Assembly: GCA_934045075.1 (NCBI GenBank)
Contig: OW203736.1
Coordinates: 8,509,109 to 8,573,108, forward strand
Reading direction: 5' to 3'
DNA length: 64,000 nucleotides
Source of the DNA: Yponomeuta sedellus
Lineage: Eukaryota; Arthropoda; Insecta; Lepidoptera; Yponomeutidae
Positions 22,390 to 34,016 of this stretch are shown piece after piece (the stretch's first letter is position 1; every line of letters starts with the position of its first letter). The notes under the pieces were generated by a model. That model had not been told where the DNA came from and made no database searches. It saw only the letters and a list, made by a program, of their open reading frames with translations. Made by a program: the position numbers and the translations under genes.

Positions 22390-24480
22390 CGAAACGAAGA
22401 GGGGCCCATTTTCAGAATAACTGTTTTTACAGGAGGGACAAAAAACTGTTTATTTTAAAAATGAAACATAATCATGCATAATTTTTATTTTGAATAGTAT
22501 GCTTAAAACTATTACATAACAAAAAAATAAAAGTTTTATGTTAATTAAACAAACACATACTTAATTTAAAAAATCAAAATAATGGGCCCTTTTTCTAGTG
22601 ACGTGTTCCATGTTCCTGCTTTCTAGTTATTTTTTATTACTAGACTGAGTATTTGTGTATTCGGCATACAGGTTATTATAAAAATCTATTGCCTTTGCCT
22701 TAGATACATGCTGTGCAAGATCTCTGACATCTTTAAGCTTGCCCGGTTTGATGGGTAGCTGTCCTGGGTACATTCCTTGTGTTGGAAATGAAAAACTCAT
22801 TGCCTGGTCTTTTACGGTCTTTTACTCTGCTGTATTTCCAGTTATTCCAGTCATTTAATGTTTCAAAAACATTCAGTGGATTTTCTTTTTGGAAAACAAA
22901 CTTTTTATATTTAGTAATGGTATATTTCACTCTGCGGTCATTTACTGCTTTTATCTTTTGGGTGGGTATAAAGTATGGTTCTAGTTGTGTTGTGAAGTCT
23001 TTTATCATATCCCCTGTAACTTCAACGGTTTTAAACATTTCAGAAATCTTGTTTATCCAATCTTCAGGAGTTTCAACCTTCTCAATCCGTTTTTGCATTT
23101 TTTCAATCATTGCAAAATGCCGATCACATGGGAGGTAACTGTGGCCTCTTTCTGGCAATGAGTACCTATGTAATCTTTTCAAATTTGCCATTTTAAACTA
23201 ATGACTGCCAAAATACCATAGTACCATTGTATGGTTAACATTCTGGCCTCTACAGCCATCAGTATATATCAAAAGATGTTTGACACCCCTATTCAAAATA
23301 CTATGAGGTAATGATCTAGTACAGAAGCTACTTCAGTAGCTCCCTTTTTGGCAATATTTTCTGGCCAACAATACATAAAACTTCTTCCACTTTTCCCAGA
23401 GTAGACAGACATGACTTGAAGCCATAACTGGGGGCTGTAAAATACTTCCCCGATTGCCATATGAGGACAAGGAATGTTTTGTTTGAAATCGAAGCATATC
23501 ACATCAGTTTCTGGATTGGTTTTGCAAAATTCTAAATGACTTCTTAATTTTGAGTAAAATAAATCTGCCTTCATTATATGACACTTAAGTTGTGTCTCAT
23601 ACTGCTTCTTCTGTCTTTGCATCAGATGGGCGGTTGACTGTAGCATACACTTCTGGGAAGTGCAGTTTTAAAAACAAAATGTACATTTTAAGTACATTTA
23701 GTTGTGACGACAGATATCTCTTTTTCATACCAGTTTTACCATAGTGGCACAGATCATAGGGAAAGCTTTCAATGTGACATTTGACAAGATCTACAAGCTA
23801 ATCACTCTTTTTGTTTGCACGGTTATTATGACGTCCTCGATGATCTTTGGGTAATTTACCTTGCGCTTTCAAATTAGCAACTCGTCGAACTCTCTTTGTT
23901 CCGATTCCATGTAAACTGGCTAATCCTTCTCTGCACACTCGTTTGACGACTTCTCCAATGTGTACTTCATAGATGTAATATTGTAGACATGGTCGATTCC
24001 CACTTGTCGATCGAACAACGGGCTTCACTTTGATTAAATTTTGTAAATATGCGTCTTGAGCATTTTGCTCAGATTTTGGTTCATTTTTCCTGTTTGTATA
24101 CGCCTCTCCTTTAGCTCTTTTTACTTTTGCTAAATTGTCCTTTCATTGCTCTTCGTCTCTTTTACGTTTTGGAGTGAATTCGGTGATTTTTTAGCTCAAC
24201 AACCATAAAAATATTGAATGTAAACCGCCGAACAGAAAATAACCTCAAAATCGTTTGACAGTGACATAACCTGTTGATGTTGCCAGTCCGAAGAAAAACG
24301 GCCCACTTTGAAGAAATGGGCCTGTCTTCTATTCTCTCAATAATCAAATGTATTTGTCTATGGTAAAGTATAAAAAGGGGCCGTTCTTCATGCGACCACC
24401 TAGAAGCCATAAACTAAAGACGTTTTATAAAAAAAACGGTATAGTGAAAAAGTTGTCGAATGGGCCCCTCTTCGTTTCAC
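22390..24480 (-). mobile_element. DNA transposon with GAAACGAAGAGGGGCCCATT ends (copy B)
   Basis: The left end (GAAACGAAGAGGGGCCCATT, about 22392) recurs inverted at the right (about 24462-24480), giving terminal inverted repeats of about 20 bp. Inside is a minus-strand gene of the same family as copy A. It lies just upstream of the N-terminal part of copy A, apparently inserted near that gene's start. I could not settle the target duplication. Confidence 0.6.
22670..24170 (-). pseudogene. Transposon protein of copy B
   Basis: Minus-strand order: EFTPKRKRDEEQ near 24170; 24028-23798 (RVCREGLASLHGIGTKRV, KDHRGRHNNRANKK); HIESFPYDLCHYGKT near 23780; 23646-23293 (HIMKADLFYSKLRSH, TDVICFDFKQNIPCPHM, MYCWPENIAKKGATEVAS); 23191-22733 (RGHSYLPCDRHFAMIEK and a long charged C-terminus). 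These blocks are conserved across many repetitive insect proteins. Stops between blocks make it inactive. No known superfamily name is claimed. Confidence 0.65.
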
Positions 24481-24753
24481 CTCTTCATTCACTTTCACTG
24501 TCTGACATTTTTACACGAAATACTCAAATATCTTTATAATGTATGTAAAATACCGAAGACCTCAGAAACTAAATAGCGCGGAAACAAAATCTTCTTGGCG
24601 AAAACACTCCAAACAGACAGAACGGTCCGCTGTCACAACTTAAAAAAACGATCTATGTTCACAGACAACGATCTTTTTTACAGCAAAAAGGGTGACATTG
24701 ATCGTTCTTTGAAGCATTCATACAATCTGTTTTCGAGTCCCATTTGGACTCAG

Positions 24754-25058
24754 AGTGCTTAGTGCGAGTTATTTAACTACTCGATCTCGTTAACGTAAAC
24801 TCATATTTCTATGGCATCGAGGAAGCGCCACCTAGCGACAAGTATGGAAATTAAAATTGCTGAGTGCGAGTTGTAATGGTTTACGTTGAGAAGTGAACAC
24901 GTTTACCAGCCAAAACACGAATAAACGCGAGTGCGAGTTGTACTGTGACAGCGTTTTGCCAGTTCGAACGGTTAACTTACTCATACTCACAACTCAATGC
25001 TCGATTAACGCGGTAGTAAAGTTATTCGATTGGATCTGTCAAACTCGCACTAAGCACT
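24754..25058. mobile_element. 305-bp MITE, copy 1
   Basis: Begins AGTGCTTAGTGCGAGTT and ends with its inverse AACTCGCACTAAGCACT. Two further copies of exactly the same length lie at 34376 and 37517. Flanks are CAG on the left and CTG on the right, both of the CWG type but not identical, unlike the other two copies. No real coding content; the reading frames inside are by-products. Confidence 0.85.
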
Positions 25059-25520
25059 CTGATCTTTATATGCGTGTTTCATTGATAGAGCTAGAAAGCT
25101 TTTTTAATTTAGCACTAGATGGCATTGATAACTCAATTTCAGTGAAAATGTGACAATGACCCTTCTTCCCCTGCACCCTTCAAATTCAGCCAGTTTTCGG
25201 TAAAATATGATGCCCCTGTGTCTCAACTAGTGTCTACAACTGAATGTGGTAACCTACATCGAGTGATGCTTCCGGAATTAGTGTTTTGTGGTCGAGTAAG
25301 GTTTGTTTACTCGTTATGCCATTTAAGGCCCATAGCAGACGGCGTTTTTTATGCGCGCCGACGACGCGCAGATGACGCGCGTATACGCGCTTCATACGAG
25401 GTTTGAACGCAACCTTGTAACTCTAAACACACGGGGCGATCGTGAAACGCGCCTCTACAGCGCGTATACGCACTGTAGTCGCTCGTAGCCTTTGCGTTTT
25501 GATCAGAGACCAGTTGTACA

Positions 25521-27703
25521 ATGGCGTCGGTTGAGACAACATGGCTTACGCTGGCTTTAGTACTTCTTTTAAAAAGAAAAAAACTTAAAAAAAACCGAAT
25601 CTATTGGATAGACCCATTTACGAGTGAAAAAGGAAGTGGTCATTATCATACAACGTTTAAAAAATTGGTAATACATAGAAGATGGAAGAAATTTTATAAG
25701 TGCTATCGAATGTCATATTCATCATTCAAAGAACTTCTGTTGATTGTAAAACCGGAGTTAACTCGTCAAAATACAGTAATGAGATCATGTATATCGGCAG
25801 AAGAACGTTTACTCATAACGTTAAGGTAAGAAAACAACCTGTATTTATTTATTTATTGACCTGTAACAGTCCTAAATCAATCGTAGAAAGTTATAACTGC
25901 ACTTAGATTATGAACAGAGAAAATAAGATTTATTTATTCAATATCATCATACATGTCAGATATGATATCGGAGTCATTTGTAACCGATTCACTGCTATCC
26001 ATATTTAGTAGTGAACTGCCAGGTTCGTTTCTTGGCGCTGATTGATTACTTGAATATTGAGGCTGAAATTCAGACTGATATCCAGACTGGTACCCATACT
26101 GATGTTCGTATTGAAATGCACCTTGGTATCTATTTCCATGCAATGTTCTCGATGATTGTTCCATATTTTCATATTTGCGAATTAAATTTATCATATCAGC
26201 TTTGGCCTCTGATTTAAATTCTTCTTTAATGCCAGAAAAATCTTTAGCTAACGAAACTAAGAATAGTAAGTCGGGATTTTCAGATAACATTGTATTATTT
26301 GCTTTAGACTGTTTGAGATTTGCTGTCAGTGCATCATACAATTTATCTTGTGAGTCTTCATGTTTTGGAGTCTTTTTGGACTTTTTCGGTGAATGTGGTC
26401 TTAAAAAATCGCAGTCTTGGTCATGCCCCTGTGCTACATCATCATTTTGACTTGAGCTCCTTGAACATTGACTTGGAGATCTTATTTCGTCAAGCGGGTC
26501 TAAAAACGTTAGCAAATTGGATTATATGTAGGGTCTTCTAGGCTTAGCTCCAGATCCACTGGAACAGTTATTGTTCTTCGTTTTGTCTCTTTTATAAGCG
26601 TCCTTAATACTCTTCCATTTTTTTTAAGTTCAATGACTGAAAACAATAATAAATTTAATAGTTAGTTAGTTATTTATTAAGTTAGTTTTAATTTATTTTA
26701 AATAAGCAGTTGTAGGTAATTTAAAAAATAATTTTAAAAAATATAAAAAATATAAAATTTACGATGAAAATAGAAGTTTAATAATGTTATTTTTTTCAGG
26801 TATTTAGCTACGGGTTGCTATTTCTCAGATATTCACTAAGACTTTAAGTGTGGACAAACGACGGCAGGTATTATTGTCCGTGAAACAGTGAAAATATTAT
26901 GGGATAAATTAAAAAAACATCTGTATGCCAGAACCAACCGAAGAATCTCATCTTAAAACTGCTGAAGGATTTATGAGATACGCAAATTTTCCGAACCTAC
27001 TTGGGGCTATCGATGGGAAACATATTAGAGTAATAAAACCTCAACATAGTGGATCAGAGTATTTTAATTATAAAATTTTTTTTCCATCGTATTGCTTGCA
27101 ATATGTGACGCGAATTATAATTTTATCGATATAGATGTTGGATGTTATGGAAAGGCTGCAGACTCAAAAATAAATGAATGTAGTGAATGGAGCAAAAAGA
27201 TAAGGCAAGGAAATTATAATATACCTAACGCGAGACCAATATCTAACAATGAAGTGCCAATACCATTTACGTTTGTTGGAGATGAAGGCTTTGCATTATC
27301 TCAACATTTACAGAGACCTTCCGCTGGAAGAATCTTGCCACGAGAAAAAAGAATATATAATTACCGCTTGACACATGCCAGATGATACATTGAATGTACA
27401 TTTGGTATATTGAGCAACAAATTTAAAATCTTTAATCGACCACTGAACGTTAGCGTGGACTTCAGTGTGGCTATTGTGAAAGCCTGTTGTGTATTGCATA
27501 ACTTCATACGTGAACGTGACGGTTATAATTTTCATTATTCTTTGAGTATAGCTGGATTAGAAGATCCTGAAGATGCAAGTTTGATTTCGATTGGTGCAAG
27601 ACGGTCACAGGGACAATTAAGCGGAACTTCTATACGAAATATGTACACTGATTATTTTATTAGCGATGAAGGTGCAGTACCATGGCAAGATTCTAAAATT
27701 TAG
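25521..27703 (+). pseudogene. Harbinger-2 transposase, two exons, broken
   Basis: Exon 1 25521-25829 (MASVETTWLTLALVLLLKRK … WIDPFTSEKGSGHYH) ends at a GTAAGA donor. Exon 2 starts after TTTTTTCAG near 26800 (YLATGCYFSDIH). DDE motifs are GAIDGKHIRV, FVGDEGFALS and YIECTFGILSNKFKIF. Damage: a stop in the first line of exon 2, frameshifts near 26935 and 27100, and a TGA directly before YIECTFG. The final part runs to 27703. Confidence 0.85.
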
Positions 27704-28033
27704 GGTACCTAATTACATTTTCTACTGTTGTTCTATGTACCGTATTATATGAATATTATTAAAATTTGCATAAAAAACAATTTCTTTACTTTTTCATGGT
27801 TGCTTAATGTTTACGTGAGCACGCGACAAAATTAAAACTTATACATAGATCTTACCTCCCAGGTTTTTTTCCTTACTGGTTTTTTCATTGAAATTGTTAT
27901 AAAAAATTTGGCACAATTCATCCCAAGCATTTCTTTTTAAAACCTTGTTTGAATATTCGGGCAGTAGTGAATTCCATGTAGCTGGACGATTGTTTATTTT
28001 TGTTATAAAGCGGTCGGTGTTGAAAGGTTCCAT
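25934..28033 (-). CDS. MADF/BESS-type accessory protein of Harbinger-2
   Basis: Exon 1 28033-about 27855 starts MEPFNTDRFITKINNRPATW and continues NAWDELCQIFYNNF, the MADF (Myb/SANT-like) fold. Exon 2 lies near 26637-26540 (NGRVLRTLIKETKRR), exon 3 ends at 25934. The C-terminal part has DKLYDALTANLKQS / FLVSLAKDFSGIKEEFK, a BESS-like helix, then a Q/Y-rich tail. It would be the DNA-binding partner of the transposase. No internal stop was seen, so it may be intact. Confidence 0.7.
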
Positions 28034-28321
28034 TTTAAACTAAATACACGCGCAGTACACAATAAAACATTTGCAACTGAGGCGAGTGAGGCGCAGGCGC
28101 GGGCGGTGCAGTGGTGGTGTGAGCGCCCCTCTGCCCTCTGCCCCTACTCCGCTCCTTTGTACGCGCGTTTGTATCGTTTCAAACGCGCGTATGCGCGCTT
28201 TATGCGCGCGTTTGTATCATTAAAGCAAACGCAAAAATCAGTGTCTACGGCGCCGCAAACGCGCGTTCCTAATACGCGCGTCGTCGGCGCGCATAAAAAA
28301 CGCCGTCTGCTATGGGCCTAA

Positions 28322-28629
28322 ACAAAAAAGTACACCATTCAAAAAAGTGTGAACATTATTTTTTGAAAGCATTGTGTCATGATTCGTGAAGTGTCACTTA
28401 TATACGTACATACTTCTAGAGTAACTGTGGGGTATAACGTCTGTAAACTTAGTATGTCAATATTCATTAAAAAGTAAAGATACTTTGTACTTATACCCTG
28501 ATTTTTAATTAGGCGAACAAAAGTGACATTTGGAGGGTTGCCAATTTATCGTAATTAAAAAATAGTGTTGTAGCCAAAGTGATAGAGTATTGAAACGTTA
28601 GGATGCTATAAAGAAATATTGTAAATAAA
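28322..28629. other. Short gene-free stretch
   Basis: AT-rich sequence between the right end of Harbinger-2 and the SINE; nothing recognisable. Confidence 0.5.
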
Positions 28630-29003
28630 AGTATCGCTCGTAGCCCCGGCTGCTGCCCGAGTGATCTTAAACAATCACCAAGGTTATGCAACATAGGGCA
28701 CACTCAGTGCATGGATGAGTGACCGTCTACGACTAACTCTTGTGGCTTTTCCCGAGTGGTTCCGTGCTTCGGAAGGCACGTAAAGCAGTTGTTGGTGGCG
28801 GCTGCCGTCGATGGATCGCAGTCGGTGAGTCAAGTCAGATGCCTTAGGGCGGCTTGGAAACTTCTGACAGTAAGACCAGCCACTAGTCTTAAAAGTCTCC
28901 ACCAATCCGCACTTGGCCCACGTGGTGGAGTGTGACCTATAACTTGCCTACGGAAGAGACCTGTGCCCTCGGTGGGGACGTAGTAGGTTGATGATGATGA
29001 AAT
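28630..29003 (+). repeat. 5S-like SINE with TGATGATGA tail
   Basis: About 370 bp with CAGTGCATGGATGAGTGACCGT, resembling the internal promoter region of 5S rRNA, then TTCCGTGCTTCGGAAGGCACG, a phrase I associate with moth SINEs, and a final GTTGATGATGATGA simple repeat. A related copy lies inverted at 29836-30140. The family assignment is from memory. Confidence 0.6.
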
Positions 29004-29017
29004 AAAAATAAATATTC

Positions 29018-29806
29018 TTAGTCACTATTTATGTCAGATAATTCACTTTCAGAGTCTGAATCTGAATCAGATACATTTATAATAAATTGTTCCGTCACAT
29101 CATCAATAAGGTGGCCAAGTTCCATCATTCTGTCCTCTTCTTTTATAACATGGTCAATACAACTTGACCACCGTTGCGGTGTCACTATCTTTAGCCCATT
29201 ATTAAACAGCTGTTTAATTTCAGCCATTTTGTAGCTTTTGTTATTTTTTGCGACATACCCCTTTTTACTTGTGCCCATACCAATTCTATTGGGTTTAATT
29301 CACAGTGGTAAGGGGGTAGTCTTAAGATGGTGACACCGTATTCTGCAGCAAGCTCATCAACTACATATTAGGTTTTTCTTTCTTTACAATTTCTAGCAAT
29401 TCTGCCTTAATCATATTGTCCTCAAAATTTACATTTTTGGACTTCAGCTAGTCTTGTATTTGGTTTTAACGCCACGACATTGTAGGGGTCTTTTCTACCT
29501 TACGGGAGTGGTAAGGAGCACTATCCAATACTAAAATTGAATCTCTTTTTAACGTAGTTAAAATGGCTTGTTACCACTCCTCAAAATGTTGTGCGTTCAT
29601 TTCATTATGATAGTCGCTTGAATCTGTTTTAGACTCGAACATCAACAGACCCCCATCAAAAAATCCTTCCTCACTTCCAATGTGGCTAATTATAAGCCGT
29701 CGTCTTTTTCCCGTAGGTGCTTTGAGACCCGTTGTTACACCTTCGAGGAAGGCTAGTCGCGGCGTATTAATTTTCGTGTCAATCCAAGTTTTTTGTAAAG
29801 TGTGTC
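29018..29806 (-). pseudogene. IS630/Tc1-like transposase, exon 3 (catalytic core)
   Basis: Last exon of a gene that starts at 36656. It follows an acceptor (TTTTATAG) at 29806 and begins HTLQKTWIDTKINTPRLAF, then SEEGFFDGGLLMFESK and DYHNEMNAQHFEEW. Downstream, in shifted frames, come ILVLDSAPYHSRKVEK with the second catalytic D and CELNPIELVWAQVKRG with the E, then a C-terminal stretch ending in an acidic DSDSDSESE tail. Small indels near 29450, 29370 and 29280 break the frame. Confidence 0.8.
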
Positions 29807-29835
29807 CTATAAAATAAAATTTAAAATTCGTTATC

Positions 29836-30140
29836 AACCCTTGTATGTCCCCACTGCTGGGGCACGGGTCTCTTCCTGCATCGCAGGAAGGTTAGGCCAT
29901 ACTCCACCACGGGGGCCAAGTCCGGGTTGGTGGAGGATTGTAAGACAGTGGCGGGCCTTACTGTCAGAAGTTATCAAGCCGCCCATAAGGCCTCTGACAT
30001 GACTTAACGACTGCCATTAATGACAGCCGGCACCAACGGCTTAACGTGCCTTGCGAAGCACGGAAGCGCTCGGAAAAATGCCACTAGCGGTAGTCACGGG
30101 ACGCTCACCCATCCTGTACCTGACCGCGCCTGTCATTGCT
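29836..30140 (-). repeat. SINE copy, inverted relative of 28630-29003
   Basis: Read on the minus strand it has the CGTGCTTCGCAAGGCACGTT and TTACTGTCAGAAG-like phrases in the same order as the copy at 28630, at lower similarity. It lies in intron 2 of the IS630-like gene. Confidence 0.6.
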
Positions 30141-30488
30141 TATTTCTAAAAATTAGTATACTTCTGTAAATCTACTGAGTAAAGGACAATGCTCATGAAG
30201 TATGGACAAAAAACCCAGGCCCGGCGCAAACGGAATGTAACTCAAATTATGGCTAAAAATGAATAGTTAAATACTGCATAGGGGACATCATTAAAATCGA
30301 TGGCTAAGTGTATGAAATTGCTATTCGAATTTTCGCAGGGATCATATGAATGATCCCTGCGAAAATTCTTTTTTATTTAAAATAAAACTTTTACATTTAA
30401 AAGATTACAATTTAAAATAATATCAGGTACAAAAACAATCTTTTAATTGCAAAAAGTACGTTTATTTGAATATTCATTTGCTTACAAG

Positions 30489-33092
30489 TTAGCGATTTTC
30501 CAGGTCTAAGACTACATGATCCAAAAACGATGCGGGATGATCGAACTGCTCCTGATGTCTAGCCCACCCTAAATAATATAAAACGCTCATTACATGAGCG
30601 CAACAGCCCAGCGTTCTCCTCCCATGAATGCATGAACAGTAATATCCTGATATACCATTCCTGCCATTTTCCCTTTTATAAAGAATGTAAGTGTAATACG
30701 TCCTGTTTCTTACGTGCCTCGATTGCATGCGACACCTTATTAGTACACAGTTTTCGTCATTGATATGGATATCCTCAGGATGACGAAATAACCTAAAAAA
30801 AATAACGTAAACACCTGTTTGCTTGATATGTTCACTGCAATAAGAGCGGGCGATTTTTAAGTGATACGTGCCCACGGCAATTAAAATTAAATCTTCATGT
30901 GTTAGTCTTGGGAAGTCTGTCAAAACTGGATTAGATTATCTGGATTAAATCTGGAAAGCCACCAATTGTGCTCAAGCACGTAATCACATAAGTGATTGTG
31001 ATTATTGTCATTATTGAGTATTTCAATGAATTGTTCTGTGTACCTACTATCTTCGTAGGGCTCTTGAAAACAATTGATCAGGGCTGCGGCTATCTTAAAA
31101 TCCGTCATGGTATTTGGTAAAGTGCGATTAAATACTTTGTTTTTATAGATTTTAAAGTCACGCTTAAATCTGCCGTTAATTGTCTCCACGACCCACCTGC
31201 ATAGCGTGACCCTTCGTGACTTATTTGCCTGATCAGTTGTCAGCTGACTTTCACCCCGTGTTGTAGACAGGGCACATGTACAACATAGCCATATGACTCT
31301 AGCAGAGGAATGCTATCGCGAAATCCTCGGTCTTATATGAATACATCACCTTCTTCCAAAAAATAATTGATGGGGGCCTCTTCCATAGGACCGTTGTGGT
31401 TTTGTAAGATCTGCTGCATTATCGATGCATCAGAGGTCGTTGCATCGTAAGGCCCTGTAACATCTAAGATGTATCCGTCCCCACAGACCACCATAAACGG
31501 CTTGATCAAGTTTTGGTATTTATGCAAACTGTAACTGTTCCTTTGAAAGAGGAAATTCGAGCTCTTTTGTATAAAAATGTATAAACCATCACATATTAAA
31601 ACAGCTTTAGGTGATTCGTCATTCCTAAAATATGGTTTGGTAGTACTCTATTTCTTTCTATAACTTCGCTTCGTGTTATGTGATCAAGTCCCAAATGCAT
31701 AGGAACAAAATCATTGAATAGACATCTTCTTGTAAAATGATTTTTTCTGTCTATACTTTGTCTTGACTTGCCAAAAACTGTACTTAATCGTTTGCTCGGT
31801 TCTCCAGTTCTTATTTTGCTGAGATAAATACCTAAGTCTGTACGTGGTGTACTTGAACCTCTACACAAACTCGGTACTTGATTAAGTAGTTGATTGAACT
31901 GAGTGTTACTCAAGCCAGTCCAGAAGTGTAGATTATCCTCTGTTATTTCATCAATATTTTCAAAATCTATTGAAGTTCTTTGTTCTAGTGCCAGAACATA
32001 CATTCTTCTAATATCTAGAATATTATCAGCATTGAAATCGAAATGGCGGCGTGTCACTCTGTCATTTATATCTTCCAAAGACATGTTAGTCAAATTATTT
32101 TGACATATCCGTGCAAGCTGGGGTATGAGCAAGGCGTAATAACTCATAAGATATACTTTAATACTGTTAGGCATTTGGCGGAGTTGCAAGTTATTGCAAT
32201 CGTCTATCATACAACGCCGTGATGTGTTTGCTACCCTACTAAGGCCCGGAACAGAAATCGCAACGGCAGCTTGAGGGCAGGTTGAGGCACTGGATCATGG
32301 TGCACTGTTTGATTAATTCTGTGCCAACAGGCGTGACAAATCGATCTCGTTCCATCAAATGCTATCTGTAACAACAAGAATGATTTATTGTCGGGGTAGT
32401 CATATAACGAAAAAAAAAAACGGCGAACATTATAGGTGCACGTAAGCTATGCTCTCATTAAAAAAAATTTACAGAAGTATTTGTCGTACCACAGACTTTT
32501 CGGTGAAAGAAAACAGCATGAGGAAAATAGCGACTTATAGTATAATAGCGATTTGGTCTACGAAAGGATTAGTAAGCAACCTCTGTTGCTCCAAAAGGGA
32601 ATGTAGGAGCAGAGTGAACGGAAGTGCGGCAACTTCATACAAGCGCTCCGAAACGCACGCACACGAGCCCAATGTTCACCTACGTTAGCACACAGAGGAA
32701 AGCGCGGGAAAGGAGTACCTGACGACTCAGGCGGGGCGGCGGCGGCGGGGCTGCGGGTGGTACTGACTCAAGTACTAAGTTGAGACATGTCAAGACATGA
32801 ATCTATTGCCACTGCCGCGTGCCGACTGCGCAATTCGATAACTATGACTCAACCCTAGCTGGTAAGTACAGATCGATACGTAGATTCAACGTCACGGCAC
32901 TGTTGCCGCACTCTCGTTCACTCTGGTAGGCGTATGCGACGATGTTTAAATGTACTGACCTCTTGTGGCGGTTGCAAATCTCGTATAATGTGCTCCACAA
33001 AATCTCGCCGAGATTAAAAAAAAACGTTGAGAGAGGATATGTCTTCGCAGCCGTCGTAGTTGACGATTACACGTAACACAAGTATCCATTTT
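30489..33092 (-). pseudogene. DDE transposase with C-terminal SWIM zinc finger, broken
   Basis: Exon 1 33092-32965 (MDTCVTCNRQLRRLRRH, donor GTCAGT), exon 2 from about 32363 (IAFDGTRSICHACWHRINQ): a CxxC…CxxCW zinc site at the N-terminus. After a stop the track continues 32210-31596, 31527-31333 (MVVCGDGYILDVTGPYDA, EEGDVFI), 31189-30920 (VETINGRFKRDFKIYKNK region) and 30923-30489, ending YYCSCIHGRRTLGCCAHVMS, a CxC…CxH SWIM finger. The middle resembles DDE_Tnp_4-type insect transposases. A poly-T indel in exon 1 and several stops inactivate it. Confidence 0.7.
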
Positions 33093-33198
33093 CACCACTA
33101 ACCAATCGATAAGCAAACTCGGAGTCCAAAAGTATAACAGTAGTCGTAAATAATAGAATCGGTTGAAATGAAAGCAAGAAACGCACAGATCACAACGA

Positions 33199-33415
33199 AT
33201 GCTGTCGAAGGACTGCGCGGGGTGCGCGGGCGCAGTGCACGGCCACTCTATGGCATGCCAGACCATAGAGCAAGAGGCATATTTACCGACGTCCGACTAC
33301 GATACGATTAGCGATAAGGCCGCCTTTGCACTATATTTTGTATTAGTTTTAAGCTCCTTTTTTGTATTCTGGTGTGCAATAAAGCATATTTACTTTACTT
33401 ACTTACGTGTGAGTG
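33199..33415 (+). repeat. RTE-type LINE 3' tail
   Basis: GATTAGCGATAAGGCCGCCT followed by GTATTCTGGTGTGCAATAAA and a TTTACTTACTTAC repeat is the common 3' end of RTE-like elements in insects. The reading frame across it is the truncated tail, not a gene. It lies inside the SWIM transposon. Confidence 0.6.
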
Positions 33416-33789
33416 AAACAGAAAGCAACCGCGCTGTTGCGCTTGGCCGCAAATCCGAGCTATCACGAAACATTACGACCGACCGAGTCACGAGTATATT
33501 ATATTCTTGTCATATTATACAATTAAAAACCGGAACAGTAACTATTTAATGCTCCTTTTAATAATACATTCATATGATCACTGTAAAAACTCGAATAGCA
33601 AATTCATACACTTGGCCATCGATTTCGATCATGCCTCCTATGCAGTATTTAATTATTCATTTTTAGCTATAATTTGAGTTACATTTTGTTTGCGCCGGGC
33701 CTGGGTTTTTTTTAGCATTGTCTTTTGCGGAAGTAAATTAAAGAAAGTAATACATAGCTCCTGAGAAACTGATTAGGTAGAAAATTTAC

Positions 33790-34016
33790 CTTTGTTAACC
33801 CATGTCTCATCTTGGTAATAAATATTTTTTCCTTGTCTGTGATATTCTTTCATTGCCATTAAATATCGCTTGGGCCACAAAATAATGTCCTGCCGGTCGA
33901 TTAAGGAGCTGGATCGTTTGCGACTCGCATATTTAAAGTTTGTGTTTGAGAACCAGCCTCGTTGTGGCCCTTGAAAGATTGGGTACGTCAGGGTCTTCAT
34001 TCACAGCGTCTGTGAT
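33790..34016 (-). pseudogene. IS630/Tc1-like transposase, exon 2
   Basis: Bounded by an acceptor TTTTCAG at 34017 and a donor GTAAAT at 33789. It encodes ITDAVNEDPDVPNLSRATTR and, after a one-base shift, LIDRQDIILWPKRYLMAMKE and IYYQDETWVNKG; DETW holds the first catalytic aspartate. Joining to exon 3 gives VNKG-HTLQKTW in frame, so the splice sites are still correct although about 4 kb of insertions separate them. Confidence 0.8.

Larger units (their letters stand above)
25327..28318. mobile_element. PIF/Harbinger transposon with perfect 43-bp TIRs (Harbinger-2)
   Basis: Starts GGCCCATAGCAGACGGCG and ends with the exact inverse; identity holds for 43 bp, after which both ends continue with GCGCG-rich repeats. 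The target duplication is TAA (25324-25326, 28319-28321), usual for Harbinger. It holds a plus-strand DDE transposase and a minus-strand MADF/BESS protein whose exons interlock. Coding damage makes it non-autonomous now, but the perfect ends suggest fairly recent movement. Confidence 0.92.
30190..33735 (-). mobile_element. Transposon with long inverted ends and SWIM-type transposase
   Basis: 30188-30345 and 33565-33735 are inverted copies of each other (AACCCAGGCCCGGCGCAAAC, CTCAAATTATGGCTAAAAAT, AAATCGATGGC, TTGCTATTCGA), so the terminal repeats are about 150 bp. The outermost shared part reads AAAGGACAATGCT / AAAAGACAATGCT. It inserted in intron 2 of the IS630-like gene. The target duplication could not be fixed. 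It carries a broken minus-strand transposase and a LINE tail inside its 5' region. Confidence 0.75.

Noticed and set aside
24893..25153. 86-codon ORF, with relatives at 34515 and 37656
   Set aside because: The frame lies in the 305-bp MITE; its repeated appearance reflects the MITE copies, not a gene family.
28106..28321. 71-codon ORF rich in Arg and Ala
   Set aside because: Falls in the GCGCG-rich terminal region of Harbinger-2.
33199..33549. 116-codon plus-strand ORF
   Set aside because: It is the 3' tail of an RTE-type LINE (GCGATAAGGCCGCC … TGCAATAAAG) read in frame.
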